Shown here one piece after another: positions 32,752-41,660 of a DNA stretch of 64,000 nt; within the stretch, counting starts at the first letter, position 1, and the number at the start of each line of letters is the position of its first letter. The DNA lies in contig NZ_UYZY01000005.1 in the NCBI RefSeq assembly GCF_900626075.1, positions 372,001 to 436,000 on the forward strand, given 5' to 3'. A model generated the notes under the pieces. The model ran no database searches and was not told the origin of the DNA. It saw only the letters and a program-made list of their open reading frames with translations. Source of the stretch: Clostridium transplantifaecale (GTDB lineage Bacteria; Bacillota; Clostridia; Lachnospirales; Lachnospiraceae). The position numbers and the translations under genes were made by a program.

Positions 32752-33438
32752 ATGAGTGATTTCCAGCCAATCGATATGCAGACGTGGCCTATGGCGCAGG
32801 CTTTTTATTACTATACCCAGATGGCGCCGACCAGCTATACCATTAATGTGGACATGGACGTGACGGTTATGAGGAAGGCCTTAAAGGCGGGCGGATATAA
32901 GTTTTTTCCGGCCTATCTCTATCTGGTGACCGGAGCGGCTGCAAAGCAGAAGGAACTGAGGGTGGCCGTGAAGGATGGAGTTTTAGGATACTGGAATTCT
33001 CTGACCCCGGCCTATCCTCAGTTTCACAGCGACGACAATACAACTTCGCTGCTATGGACGGAATACAGTGACAGTTTTCCGGAGTTTCACAGACGGTATC
33101 TGGAAGACACGGAGCAACACGGCGGGAGCCATGGAATTCTGAGTTCCAAAGGGGCGCCGCCGTCCAACGCCTATATCATTTCTTGCATTCCATGGTTTAC
33201 GTTCAACAGTTTTTCACTGCATAACCATGGGATAAAAGATTATTATCTTCCCAGTTTTGAAGCGGGAGGATTTACGGAAAAGAATGGCGGCCGGTCGGTT
33301 ATGCCCCTGTCCGTTACGGTTCATCACGCCACGACGGACGGTTATCATTTGAAGGTGTTCTTTGATGAGTTACAGAAAAAGATGGATCATCCGGAAGAGT
33401 GGATGTGGCAGCAAAATCGGATTAGGAGGCAATTTTAG
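32752..33438 (+). CDS. CatA-like acetyltransferase (chloramphenicol acetyltransferase family)
   Basis: 228 residues from the ATG at 32752, the usual length. The active-site motif HHATTDGYH near residue 200 matches the HHxxxDG of type A chloramphenicol acetyltransferases, where the second His takes the proton from the substrate hydroxyl. IPWFTFNSF and the N-terminal FYYYTQ segment also match. It may modify chloramphenicol, but many intrinsic clostridial homologues act on other or unknown acceptors. A terminator follows after 110 bases. Confidence 0.85.
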   Translation: MSDFQPIDMQTWPMAQAFYYYTQMAPTSYTINVDMDVTVMRKALKAGGYKFFPAYLYLVTGAAAKQKELRVAVKDGVLGYWNSLTPAYPQFHSDDNTTSLLWTEYSDSFPEFHRRYLEDTEQHGGSHGILSSKGAPPSNAYIISCIPWFTFNSFSLHNHGIKDYYLPSFEAGGFTEKNGGRSVMPLSVTVHHATTDGYHLKVFFDELQKKMDHPEEWMWQQNRIRRQF

Positions 33439-33548
33439 GGAAAGGGATCCGTCTGTTCGGCGAAACAAAAAATGAGATAGAATTGAAATTGGCAGGTACA
33501 AAAAATTACAATGGTATTGTTGATTTAATTTATGAACACAGATAGTTG

Positions 33549-33575
33549 AGGAGTCCGGCGTGCCGGACTCCTTTT
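33549..33575 (+). terminator. Terminator downstream of the CAT-like gene
   Basis: 11-bp perfect stem AGGAGTCCGGC/GCCGGACTCCT, then TTTT. Confidence 0.8.
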
Positions 33576-33630
33576 GCGGTATGGAAAAGTTCCGTATCGC
33601 AATTTGAAAAAAGGTCGGCTTCCAATCTTA

Positions 33631-34512
33631 TCACTCTAACGTTTTATATTCCAAATCCAGTAATCTTATAAATTCCTTTAATACATGATTTCCTGCCAGA
33701 CTTTTATAATACACCCCAAAGCTGAGCGAAGCCGCGCCGCTTACCGGTATATAACGGAGCCCGTTGTCTTTTCGGCCCGGATAATCGGGAAGCAGGGAAA
33801 ACCCCAGCCCTGATTTTACCATAGCGAGGGTGGCTTCGTATCCGTCCACGAAAAAGAGGTCGGACGGGTGGAGAGTGGAGGATGCACGCACCTGGATTTG
33901 CAGGACCGGGGAGGGCAGTCTGTGCGGCTCACAGATGAGCATCGGTCCCTTAAGTTCGTCCAGCGCCAGGGAACTGTGGCCCGCGAAAGGGTGGTCCGCA
34001 GTGCATACGCAGGCAATCGGCCGTTTGCTCAGCTCATGGAAAAAACCAAGAGGCTTTTTGGACTCTTCGTGGCGGAAGGCAAACATCGCGTGAAGCCGTC
34101 CCTCATCCAGTAGATTTGCCATGGATTTGAACGGAATTTGCTTGATGGAGGGGTGGAGCGCGGGGAATGTACTGAGCATTTTTGCGATGACAGGGGGCAG
34201 AAGATCGAGTTCAGACTGGTTATGACAGCCGATGTTCAGGGCCTGGAATTCTTTCGCCCCCGTTCCCAGCCTGCTTTTAGCGGTGGCGGCGATTTTTAAG
34301 ATCCCGGAGGCATCTTCGATAAACATAAACCCGGCATGGGTCAGGCTCACACTTTTGCTGGTCCTGGCAAACAGTTTTGTTCCCAGTTCATCCTCCAGCG
34401 AAGTAATCTGATGGCTGACGGCCGGCTGAGTGATCTTCAAGACTTCCGCGGCTCTGGAAAAGTTGAGATATTCTGCGACTGCCATAAAGCATTCAAGCTG
34501 TACCGTATTCAT
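33631..34512 (-). CDS. LysR-type transcriptional regulator
   Basis: 293 residues from the ATG at 34512, with GGGAGG six bases ahead and the standard LysR start (MNTVQLECFMAVAEYLNFSR). HTH at about 16-45 (AAEVLKITQPAVSHQI), effector domain from about 90. It sits between the CAT-like gene and the MarR operon; its target is not evident. It diverges from the MarR gene with 220 bases between. Confidence 0.9.
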   Translation of the reverse strand: MNTVQLECFMAVAEYLNFSRAAEVLKITQPAVSHQITSLEDELGTKLFARTSKSVSLTHAGFMFIEDASGILKIAATAKSRLGTGAKEFQALNIGCHNQSELDLLPPVIAKMLSTFPALHPSIKQIPFKSMANLLDEGRLHAMFAFRHEESKKPLGFFHELSKRPIACVCTADHPFAGHSSLALDELKGPMLICEPHRLPSPVLQIQVRASSTLHPSDLFFVDGYEATLAMVKSGLGFSLLPDYPGRKDNGLRYIPVSGAASLSFGVYYKSLAGNHVLKEFIRLLDLEYKTLE

Positions 34513-34654
34513 ATAAATCCTCCCTGTTGTCCCATAAAATTTGATATCTGATGTTGATGGAAAAGTCTTTACTGATGCCGGGAATCGGACAAAGTTAAAA
34601 ATAGTTTTAATATATATCAATAAAAATTATTTATAGATTATAACATATTTGAAT

Positions 34655-34683
34655 TTCACATTCAATGATAATGGAGTTATAAA
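34655..34683 (+). promoter_or_regulatory. Promoter of the MarR-ABC exporter operon
   Basis: TTCACA (34655-34660) and TATAAA (34678-34683), 17-base spacer. An imperfect palindrome TTGAATTTCACATTCAA (34649-34665) overlaps the -35 box. Confidence 0.65.
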
Positions 34684-34697
34684 TATAAGGAAGGTAA

Positions 34698-34715
34698 TTG
34701 TTAGCAAGCGAACAA
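34698..34715. promoter_or_regulatory. MarR/SlyA-type operator
   Basis: TTGTTAGC-AA-GCGAACAA is a palindrome with one mismatch and contains TTAGCAAGCGAA, one base from the SlyA/MarR consensus TTAGCAAGCTAA. It lies just after the transcription start expected from the promoter, a position for repression by the MarR protein encoded downstream. Confidence 0.7.
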
Positions 34716-34733
34716 ATGTGGTGAGGTGAGAGA

Positions 34734-35174
34734 ATGGAACAGAGAGAGAGCCTGCTGCTCTGGAATCTGAAAAAAGTAAATCTGGAGCTGGAAGGTGTGA
34801 TAAACGGACTCCTGGAAGATCTGGGGCTGACGGCATCCCAGGGAGCAGTCCTGATTTATGTGCTGCAGCATCAGGAAACGGCAATCTGTTCGGCTGAAAT
34901 CCACAGGAACTTTGGCATTGCCCGGCCTACCGTTTCCAATCTGCTGAAAAAGCTCAGACAGAAGGGATATATACAGTTTGAAAATTGCCCGCATGATGAC
35001 AGGCAGAAGATGATTCTGGCAACCCCTAAGGGGGCCGGCGTGAAGGCGGTGCTGGATATTAGAATAAAGAGCATGGAGCGGGAACTTCTGAGAGATGTAA
35101 CGGATGAGGAAGAGAAAAAGATGTTTGAATGCTTCAAAAAACTGGAACGGAACCTGCGGACGTACAAAATATGA
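34734..35174 (+). CDS. MarR-family regulator of the ABC exporter operon
   Basis: 146 residues. The winged helix is at about 35-105 (LTASQGAVLIYVLQ, IHRNFGIARPTVSNLLKKL, KGYIQFENCPHDDRQ with the wing RQKM). Flanking helices form the dimer. First gene of a three-gene unit with the two ABC half-exporters, 28 bases upstream of the first. A MarR-type operator lies before it, so it probably represses the operon until a ligand, often a phenolic or a drug, binds. Confidence 0.9.
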   Translation: MEQRESLLLWNLKKVNLELEGVINGLLEDLGLTASQGAVLIYVLQHQETAICSAEIHRNFGIARPTVSNLLKKLRQKGYIQFENCPHDDRQKMILATPKGAGVKAVLDIRIKSMERELLRDVTDEEEKKMFECFKKLERNLRTYKI

Positions 35175-35202
35175 AGAAAGTGAGAAGGAGATGATTTAAA
35201 AT

Positions 35203-36963
35203 ATGAGAACAATTTTAGGACAGCTGAAACAGTATAAGAAAGATTCCATCCTGACGCCCCTGTTTACGGCTTTGGAGGTCATTATGGAGGTGATGCTGCC
35301 TTTCATCACAGCGCTTATCATCGATGAGGGCATTCAGGGCGGAGATATGAATAAGGTATATTTCTACGGCGGAATCATGGTTGCCATGGCGGCCGTCAGC
35401 CTGGTATCGGGGGCTATGGCCGGCAAATATGCGGCCAGCGCATCTTCGGGCCTGGCCTGCAATTTAAGGCAGGGTATTTATGATAAAATCCAGACGTATT
35501 CATTTTCCAACATTGACAGATTCAGCACGGCCAGTCTGGTAACCCGTATGACCACGGATGTGACCAACATCCAGAATGCATACCAGATGTGCATCAGAAT
35601 TGCGGTCCGTTCCCCGCTGATGCTTATATGCAGCATGGCGATGTCTTTCATGATAAGCCCGAAGCTGAGCATGGTTTTCCTCTGTGCCATCCTGTTTCTT
35701 GGCTGCGTCCTGGGAGGCATCATGATGGCGGCACGAAAGGTATTTGATGTCGTGTTCAGAAAATATGACGATTTAAATGCGGGAGTCCAGGAAAACGTAT
35801 CGGGTATCCGCGTTGTAAAAGCTTATGTCAGGGAGGACTACGAAAACAGAAAATTTTCTAAAGCGGCGGAAAACCTTCGCAGGCTGTTCGTCAAAGCCGA
35901 GGGCCTGCTGGCGCTTAACAACCCTGCTATGATGCTTGTTGTCTACGGCTGCATTATCGCAATCTCCTGGTTTGGCGCCAGATTTATCGTGGTCGGCACC
36001 ATGAGCAGCGGGGAACTGACCTCTCTTTTCAGTTATACAATGTCGATTATGATGTCCTTAATGATGCTTTCCATGGTATTTGTCATGCTCACGATGAGCG
36101 CCGCCAGTATCAGGAGGATTGAGGAAGTGTTTAAGGAGGAACCCGACATCCGCAACCCGGAAAATCCTCTGGAGGAAGTAAAAGACGGCAGTATCCATTT
36201 TGACGGCGTAACTTTTTCCTACAGGAAAGGGAGCGGAAAAAAGGCCCTGTCGGGAATTGACCTTCATATCAATTCCGGGGAAACGATTGGAATCATCGGA
36301 AGTACGGGAAGCGGAAAATCCAGTCTTGTCAATCTGATCAGCCGTCTCTACGACGTGGACGGCGGCTCTGTGTCTGTCGGGGGACATGATGTGAGACAGT
36401 ACGATCTGGAAAAGCTGCGTGATGCAGTGTCCGTGGTTCTTCAGAAAAATGTCCTTTTTTCGGGAACGATTCTGGAAAACCTGCGTTGGGGTAACGGGGA
36501 GGCGACGGAAGAAGAGTGCCGGGAGGCATGCCGGGCTGCCTGTGCCGACGAATTTATAGAGCGTCTGCCCGGGAAATACGATACGTATATTGAGCGGGGA
36601 GGCGTCAATGTTTCGGGCGGACAGAAACAGAGGCTCTGTATTGCAAGGGCGCTCCTTAAAAAACCCAGAATTCTGATTCTGGACGATTCCACAAGCGCGG
36701 TGGATACGGCGACGGATGCCAGGATACGGGACGCATTTGCGAGGGTGATTCCGGGAACCACAAAGCTCATTATTGCCCAGCGTATTTCAAGCGTCAGCCA
36801 TGCCGACAGAATCCTTGTGCTGGACGACGGAAAAATTAATGGTTTTGGTACTCATGAGGAACTGCTTGAAACGAATGAAATCTATCGGGAAATTTATGAA
36901 TCACAGAATAAGGGCGGGGGAGATTTCGACCAGCCCGGAACAGGAAAGGGAGGTGCGGCGTGA
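35203..36963 (+). CDS. ABC half-exporter 1 (degenerate ATP site)
   Basis: 586 residues: six membrane helices (about 1-310) and an ATPase domain with GSTGSGKSS, VSGGQKQR and ILDDSTSAVD. The catalytic Glu after Walker B is Asp (DDS instead of DEA), typical of the non-catalytic half of heterodimeric type IV exporters such as LmrCD or BmrCD. The stop overlaps the start of the second half by four bases. Likely exports drugs, lipids or peptides. Confidence 0.92.
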   Translation: MRTILGQLKQYKKDSILTPLFTALEVIMEVMLPFITALIIDEGIQGGDMNKVYFYGGIMVAMAAVSLVSGAMAGKYAASASSGLACNLRQGIYDKIQTYSFSNIDRFSTASLVTRMTTDVTNIQNAYQMCIRIAVRSPLMLICSMAMSFMISPKLSMVFLCAILFLGCVLGGIMMAARKVFDVVFRKYDDLNAGVQENVSGIRVVKAYVREDYENRKFSKAAENLRRLFVKAEGLLALNNPAMMLVVYGCIIAISWFGARFIVVGTMSSGELTSLFSYTMSIMMSLMMLSMVFVMLTMSAASIRRIEEVFKEEPDIRNPENPLEEVKDGSIHFDGVTFSYRKGSGKKALSGIDLHINSGETIGIIGSTGSGKSSLVNLISRLYDVDGGSVSVGGHDVRQYDLEKLRDAVSVVLQKNVLFSGTILENLRWGNGEATEEECREACRAACADEFIERLPGKYDTYIERGGVNVSGGQKQRLCIARALLKKPRILILDDSTSAVDTATDARIRDAFARVIPGTTKLIIAQRISSVSHADRILVLDDGKINGFGTHEELLETNEIYREIYESQNKGGGDFDQPGTGKGGAA

Positions 36964-39041
36964 TGGAAAGAAACAGGACTAATAAAGCCGGAGAGTCCAT
37001 GAGGATTCTCAAACGGGTCATTCAATATATGGTTACAAACTATAAGGCAGCATTTCTGGCCGTATTGGCCTGCATCATCGTTTCCGCTGCGGCCAGTTTA
37101 AAGGGCATGGTATTTGTACAGTCTCTGGTGGATGATTACATCCAGCCGATGCTGGGGCAGACGGCACCCGATTTCTCACCGCTTTTTGCAGCGCTTTCCG
37201 GCCTGGCTCTTCTCTATCTGATCGGCCTTTTTACCGCCTACGGATACAACCGTATTATGGTCACCGTCAGCCAGGGTACGATGAAACGCCTCCGCGAGGA
37301 ATTGTTCCGGAAGATGGAGTCCCTGCCGGTCCGGTATTTTGACACTCATTCCCACGGCGATATCATGTCCGTGTACACCAACGACGTTGACACGCTGCGC
37401 CAGTTGATGAGCCAGAGCGTGCCGCAGGTGGTCAATTCGGCCGTCACCCTGGTTGCGACGGCGGTTTCCATGCTGTTTTTAAATGTGCCGCTGGCCCTTC
37501 TCACATTTGTCATGGCCGTTGTGATGCTTCTGGCGACGAAAAAGCTTTCCGGGCTGTCGGCAGTCCATTTCGGTGAACAGCAGCGGGATCTGGGCGCAGT
37601 GGACGGATTTATTGAGGAGATGATGGACGGGCAGAAGGTAGTGAAGGTATTCTGCCATGAGGAAAAGGCAAGAGAGGATTTCCGAAAGATCAATGATAAA
37701 CTGCGCGGCAGTGCGGATAAAGCCAACCGTTATGCCAATCTTCTCATGCCGGTAAATTCAAATATCGGAAACTTAAGCTATGTGTTCTGTGCCGTGGCCG
37801 GCGCTCTGCTTGCCTTAAACGGAGTCGGCGGCATTACCATCGGTACGATCATTGCTTTTGTGGGACTGAATAAGAACTTTACACAGCCAATCACCCAAAT
37901 CAGCCAGCAGATGAACTCGATCGTCATGGCCGCAGCCGGTGCAGACAGGGTTTTTGAACTGATGGATGAGGAATCGGAGGAAGATAACGGTTATGTGGAA
38001 TTTGTAAACGTAAAGGAGCTGGAAGACGGCTCGCTGGAAGAAACACAGGAGAGAACCGGTGTCTGGGCCTGGAAGCATCCTCATAAGGCGGAAGGTACGG
38101 TCACCTATAAAAAACTGGAGGGAGGCGTTGTCTTTGATGATGTTGACTTTGGATATGACGATTCAAAAATGGTGCTCCACAATATCAAAATGTTTGCTGA
38201 ACCGGGACAGAAGATTGCCTTTGTAGGTTCTACCGGAGCGGGAAAGACTACGATTACCAACCTGATCAACCGGTTCTATGATATACAGGACGGAAAGATC
38301 CGGTATGACGGAATCAATATCAATAAGATTAAGAAACCGGCGCTGAGGCATTCGATGGGAATCGTGCTTCAGGACACTCATCTGTTTACGGGTACCGTCA
38401 TGGACAATATCCGTTATGGAAAATTGAACGCCACCGATGAGGAGTGCGTCAGGGCGGCGAAGCTGGCTAATGCGGACAGTTTTATCTGCCGTCTCCCGGA
38501 CGGTTACCAGACGGTGCTCACCGGGGATGGAGGAAGCTTAAGCCAGGGCCAGAGACAGCTCCTTGCCATTGCCAGGGCTGCGGTTGCGGATCCGCCCGTC
38601 CTTATTCTGGATGAGGCGACTTCGTCCATCGATACAAGGACGGAGGCGCTGGTGCAGGACGGTATGGATGCCCTGATGAAGGGACGCACCACATTTGTCA
38701 TTGCCCACAGGCTGTCCACAATCAGAAACTCCGACTGTATCATGGTTATGGAGCAGGGAAGAATTATCGAGAGAGGTTCCCATGAGGAACTGATTGAAAA
38801 GAAAGGGAAATACTTTCAGCTTTATACCGGGAATTTTGAAGAGGCGGGGGAAAGAGTTTCCACGGGAATGCAGACGAAAGAGAAGCTGGGAACCAGAGGA
38901 CGTATGGACTTCGGTTCCCGGCATTTGCATTACCGTTTCAAGGGATGGATATTCTTTGATTTCATCGAAAACGGTGAATGTACGGCTTACTGTATTTCAC
39001 TTTTCGTATTTCACTTTTATAAAAACAGATCTTGCAAATAA
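36960..39041 (+). CDS. ABC half-exporter 2 (catalytic half) with an odd C-terminal tail
   Basis: 693 residues. Six helices, then a linker insert of about 45 residues (near 350-395, acidic) usual for the BmrD-like half, and an ATPase domain with GSTGAGKTT, LSQGQRQLL and a complete VLILDEATSSID. With half 1 it makes one consensus and one degenerate ATP site. The normal end of the family (GKYFQLYTGNFE) falls near residue 627; the extra 65 residues contain hydrophobic WIFFDFI and a Cys-rich end unlike the rest and may come from loss of the original stop. No clear terminator follows. Confidence 0.9.
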   Translation: MMERNRTNKAGESMRILKRVIQYMVTNYKAAFLAVLACIIVSAAASLKGMVFVQSLVDDYIQPMLGQTAPDFSPLFAALSGLALLYLIGLFTAYGYNRIMVTVSQGTMKRLREELFRKMESLPVRYFDTHSHGDIMSVYTNDVDTLRQLMSQSVPQVVNSAVTLVATAVSMLFLNVPLALLTFVMAVVMLLATKKLSGLSAVHFGEQQRDLGAVDGFIEEMMDGQKVVKVFCHEEKAREDFRKINDKLRGSADKANRYANLLMPVNSNIGNLSYVFCAVAGALLALNGVGGITIGTIIAFVGLNKNFTQPITQISQQMNSIVMAAAGADRVFELMDEESEEDNGYVEFVNVKELEDGSLEETQERTGVWAWKHPHKAEGTVTYKKLEGGVVFDDVDFGYDDSKMVLHNIKMFAEPGQKIAFVGSTGAGKTTITNLINRFYDIQDGKIRYDGININKIKKPALRHSMGIVLQDTHLFTGTVMDNIRYGKLNATDEECVRAAKLANADSFICRLPDGYQTVLTGDGGSLSQGQRQLLAIARAAVADPPVLILDEATSSIDTRTEALVQDGMDALMKGRTTFVIAHRLSTIRNSDCIMVMEQGRIIERGSHEELIEKKGKYFQLYTGNFEEAGERVSTGMQTKEKLGTRGRMDFGSRHLHYRFKGWIFFDFIENGECTAYCISLFVFHFYKNRSCK

Positions 39042-39626
39042 AATGGATTTGTGTTAGATTATAAGAACCCCATAAAACAATATGGCGGTGCAAATCAAAA
39101 TTATATTCAGTATTATCAGAAGTCTATTTTTCTAAGGCGGGCAGAAAGTCAGACTGCGAAGCCGTTTATCATTGCCGACATTCCGGCATAATTTCTTTAG
39201 GTTTTGTATTATTTGAGAGGTTTGAATGCTTTTTTTAGTTCGCAGTTTTTTATCTTGAGTGTATTTTGAAATTTTTGTTTCAGGCAAAAGTTCTTTTTTA
39301 TTTTCTTAAATTCAATTGTGCTCTTTTTAAATTCCTGGATTGCTCTTTTGGGTTCATTCCGGTTCTTTAAAGTTTCTTTTTTATTCCATTCAGTTTTTTA
39401 TTACAGATGGTTTGAGGTTTTATTTCATTCCGGTGTTTTAGTGTCTGGCATCCTGTTTTTGTGACGGTGGGGAGGAAGCGGTATTCCCTCTGACATGGAG
39501 TCAAGCGGCAAATCAGCACTGGACACAGGCGCATTCTAAGCAGTTGCACGATGCGTATTAAAAAGCAATTTATCAAAAAGCAGTTCATTAAAAAGCAGTT
39601 TATCTAAAAAAGGAGGGAGGAAAGTT
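39042..39626. other. Gene-free, T-rich region before the surface-protein locus
   Basis: 585 bases without a supported gene. From about 39200 to 39470 the plus strand is strongly T-rich with many TTCTTTTT runs. TTCATTCCGGT occurs twice (39353 and 39424), 71 bases apart. Three tandem 15-bp repeats end the region right before the ribosome binding site of the next gene. Confidence 0.5.
39560..39604. repeat. Three tandem 15-bp repeats before the surface-protein locus
   Basis: Units of the form AAAAAGCARTTYATY start at 39560, 39575 and 39590, seven bases before the GGAGGGAGG of the gene at 39627. Confidence 0.85.
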
Positions 39627-41642
39627 GTGAAAAAAGAAATATTCATTGTAGTATTTTGCACAGCCTTCGCCGTATTGTCGGCAGGGAGGGTGGCGCTTGC
39701 CTCTGCGAAGGGGGAAGGGGAGATAAAATACACGGTTTCTTTTGTGGATGCCGACAACTATGATACGGAGATATTTATCATGCAGCAGGGATCCGTTCCG
39801 GAAGGAACAACGCTGAATGTATCCTTTCCGGAACAGATTATCGGATCGGATGGGCATATCTGGAAATCGGAGGCTGCCAGCCCGCAGGGATTTACCCTGT
39901 ACCAGGCCGGAACCCATAAGTATTACATCGAATATAAACAGGGGGATAAGGTAATGGAACCGGACAAGCCGGATGCGGATGGCAAAGCAAAACTTGAGGG
40001 ATGGCTCCAGAAAGCCTGGAAGGCCGACTGTGATATTACCGGACAGTCACCGGAGGAAAACCGGGATCCTGCTCTGACGGTGGATAATGATTCGCGGAAT
40101 AACAGCCGGATTACGAATCTGATTTCCATGATCCGGGACGGGGAATGGCATTATTTTTACATGATTGGCCAAAATTATGTACCTCAGACGCTTGTGATCG
40201 GTACAAACTTTGATGCGGAATATTCTGCCGTGATGGAAGAAACATTCCTGGTTGACAAGGAGAAGTATACAGTGCTGCGCATTGGAGTACGCAGAAACTG
40301 GCGTCCGGAAAGCTGTGCCCACGAATGGGAGGTAGTGGAAACGATAGCTAGCGGCTGTCTGGAATATGGCCGTGAGGTCTGCCGATGCCTGAAATGCAGG
40401 ACGGAGGAGACCGTATCACTGCCAGCTCCAGGGCACTGCGATACGGACGGAGACTCTCTCTGCGATCTTTGTGGAAAACGGGCTTTTGAGCAGACGGTGG
40501 GCGATTCGATCCGAACTGTTATCAGGACAAAAAACGGGGACATCCCGCTTGCGTTCCGTTGCCTGGATACGGACTATAACGGAACGGGGATGATGATGTA
40601 CCTGGCCGAAGAGAACCTGGGGGAAGAAATCACGGGAGTCTGTTTTGCAGAGAATGATTATAACGGTTCTCCGCTGAGAAAGTATTTTAACATGGCTTTT
40701 GCAAATAACAGTTCCGTTGCGGCGGCCCTTCAGCCGATTGCAAGGGAGGATGGAGACGGCAGGGACGATTATGCTTGCCTGCTGTCCAAAGAGGAGTATG
40801 AGCGGTATGAGGATTCCATCGGCGGGGAGGGAGAATGGTTTCTGCGCACCCTGACGGACGGCGGTATCTATGCGGTCAATTCCGACGGTCTGCTTATACA
40901 GGCTGCGGCAGCCGGAAATACCTCCTTTGGGGCAAGACCCTTCATTCTTTTGAAAAAGCCGGAGACCGAAGAGAAGGCCGAACCGGTATGGTGGAAAAAG
41001 GGCGATATCCAGATGAGGGAGATCGGAAAGAAATTATACCGGTTCCGGTGTATTGATGAAGATTACAGCGATAATCAGGATGGACACCGGAAATCAGCCC
41101 TGTTTCTATGTGACAGCGTAATCCCGGCGGATGTGGACAGCGACAGCCGGAATTTGAAGAAACTGAAATTCGGGGCGGATAACAATTACAAAACATCCGA
41201 TGTGAAAAGATGGCTGGATCAAAACAGTTTAAACAGCAGCTTCAATCTGGAGCCGGTTTCCATCGGCGTCAGCACCGCGTACACGGGAAGTACGGCAGCC
41301 GGAACCCGGGAGCAGATAGAAGACAGCCGTCTGGTGCGTCACCCCATTGGATATCAGTTCATGCAGGGACGCCTCTTCTGCCTTTCCATGGAGGAGGCGC
41401 TTAAATACAGGGAAGCGCTTTGGCGGTTCGGTACTTTTCAGGGTGGGCCGGAGAGCCAGATAAGTCCATATTCTCAGGGATATTATCTGAGGACACCGTT
41501 TCACAGGGAGGGAGATGACGGAGATTTTTGTTACGGTGAAGATATCTATACGGTCGATCTGGTAAAGGGAAACATTCACACAGTAAAGACGTCAAGTGAG
41601 ACGTATGGCATACGGCCGGCTTTTACGCTGCCGCAGGAATAA
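39627..41642 (+). CDS. Secreted protein with two DUF6273-like modules
   Basis: 671 residues starting at GTG, after GGAGGGAGG. A signal peptide (MKKEIFIVVFCTAFAVLSAG, cleavage near ALA-SA) is present. Residues about 235-292 are Cys-rich with CHEW-like and DTDGDSLCDLCGK motifs that suggest metal binding. Two related modules follow (about 295-440 and 455-671), each ending in a G-x-R-P-F/AF-x-L strand (FGARPFILL, YGIRPAFTL), as in DUF6273 proteins, whose fold resembles FGE-sulfatase-like or C-type lectin-like modules. No wall anchor is seen. First gene of the surface locus, 18 bases before the next. Confidence 0.75.
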   Translation: MKKEIFIVVFCTAFAVLSAGRVALASAKGEGEIKYTVSFVDADNYDTEIFIMQQGSVPEGTTLNVSFPEQIIGSDGHIWKSEAASPQGFTLYQAGTHKYYIEYKQGDKVMEPDKPDADGKAKLEGWLQKAWKADCDITGQSPEENRDPALTVDNDSRNNSRITNLISMIRDGEWHYFYMIGQNYVPQTLVIGTNFDAEYSAVMEETFLVDKEKYTVLRIGVRRNWRPESCAHEWEVVETIASGCLEYGREVCRCLKCRTEETVSLPAPGHCDTDGDSLCDLCGKRAFEQTVGDSIRTVIRTKNGDIPLAFRCLDTDYNGTGMMMYLAEENLGEEITGVCFAENDYNGSPLRKYFNMAFANNSSVAAALQPIAREDGDGRDDYACLLSKEEYERYEDSIGGEGEWFLRTLTDGGIYAVNSDGLLIQAAAAGNTSFGARPFILLKKPETEEKAEPVWWKKGDIQMREIGKKLYRFRCIDEDYSDNQDGHRKSALFLCDSVIPADVDSDSRNLKKLKFGADNNYKTSDVKRWLDQNSLNSSFNLEPVSIGVSTAYTGSTAAGTREQIEDSRLVRHPIGYQFMQGRLFCLSMEEALKYREALWRFGTFQGGPESQISPYSQGYYLRTPFHREGDDGDFCYGEDIYTVDLVKGNIHTVKTSSETYGIRPAFTLPQE

Positions 41643-41660
41643 ATCCGGGAGGAAGAAAAA

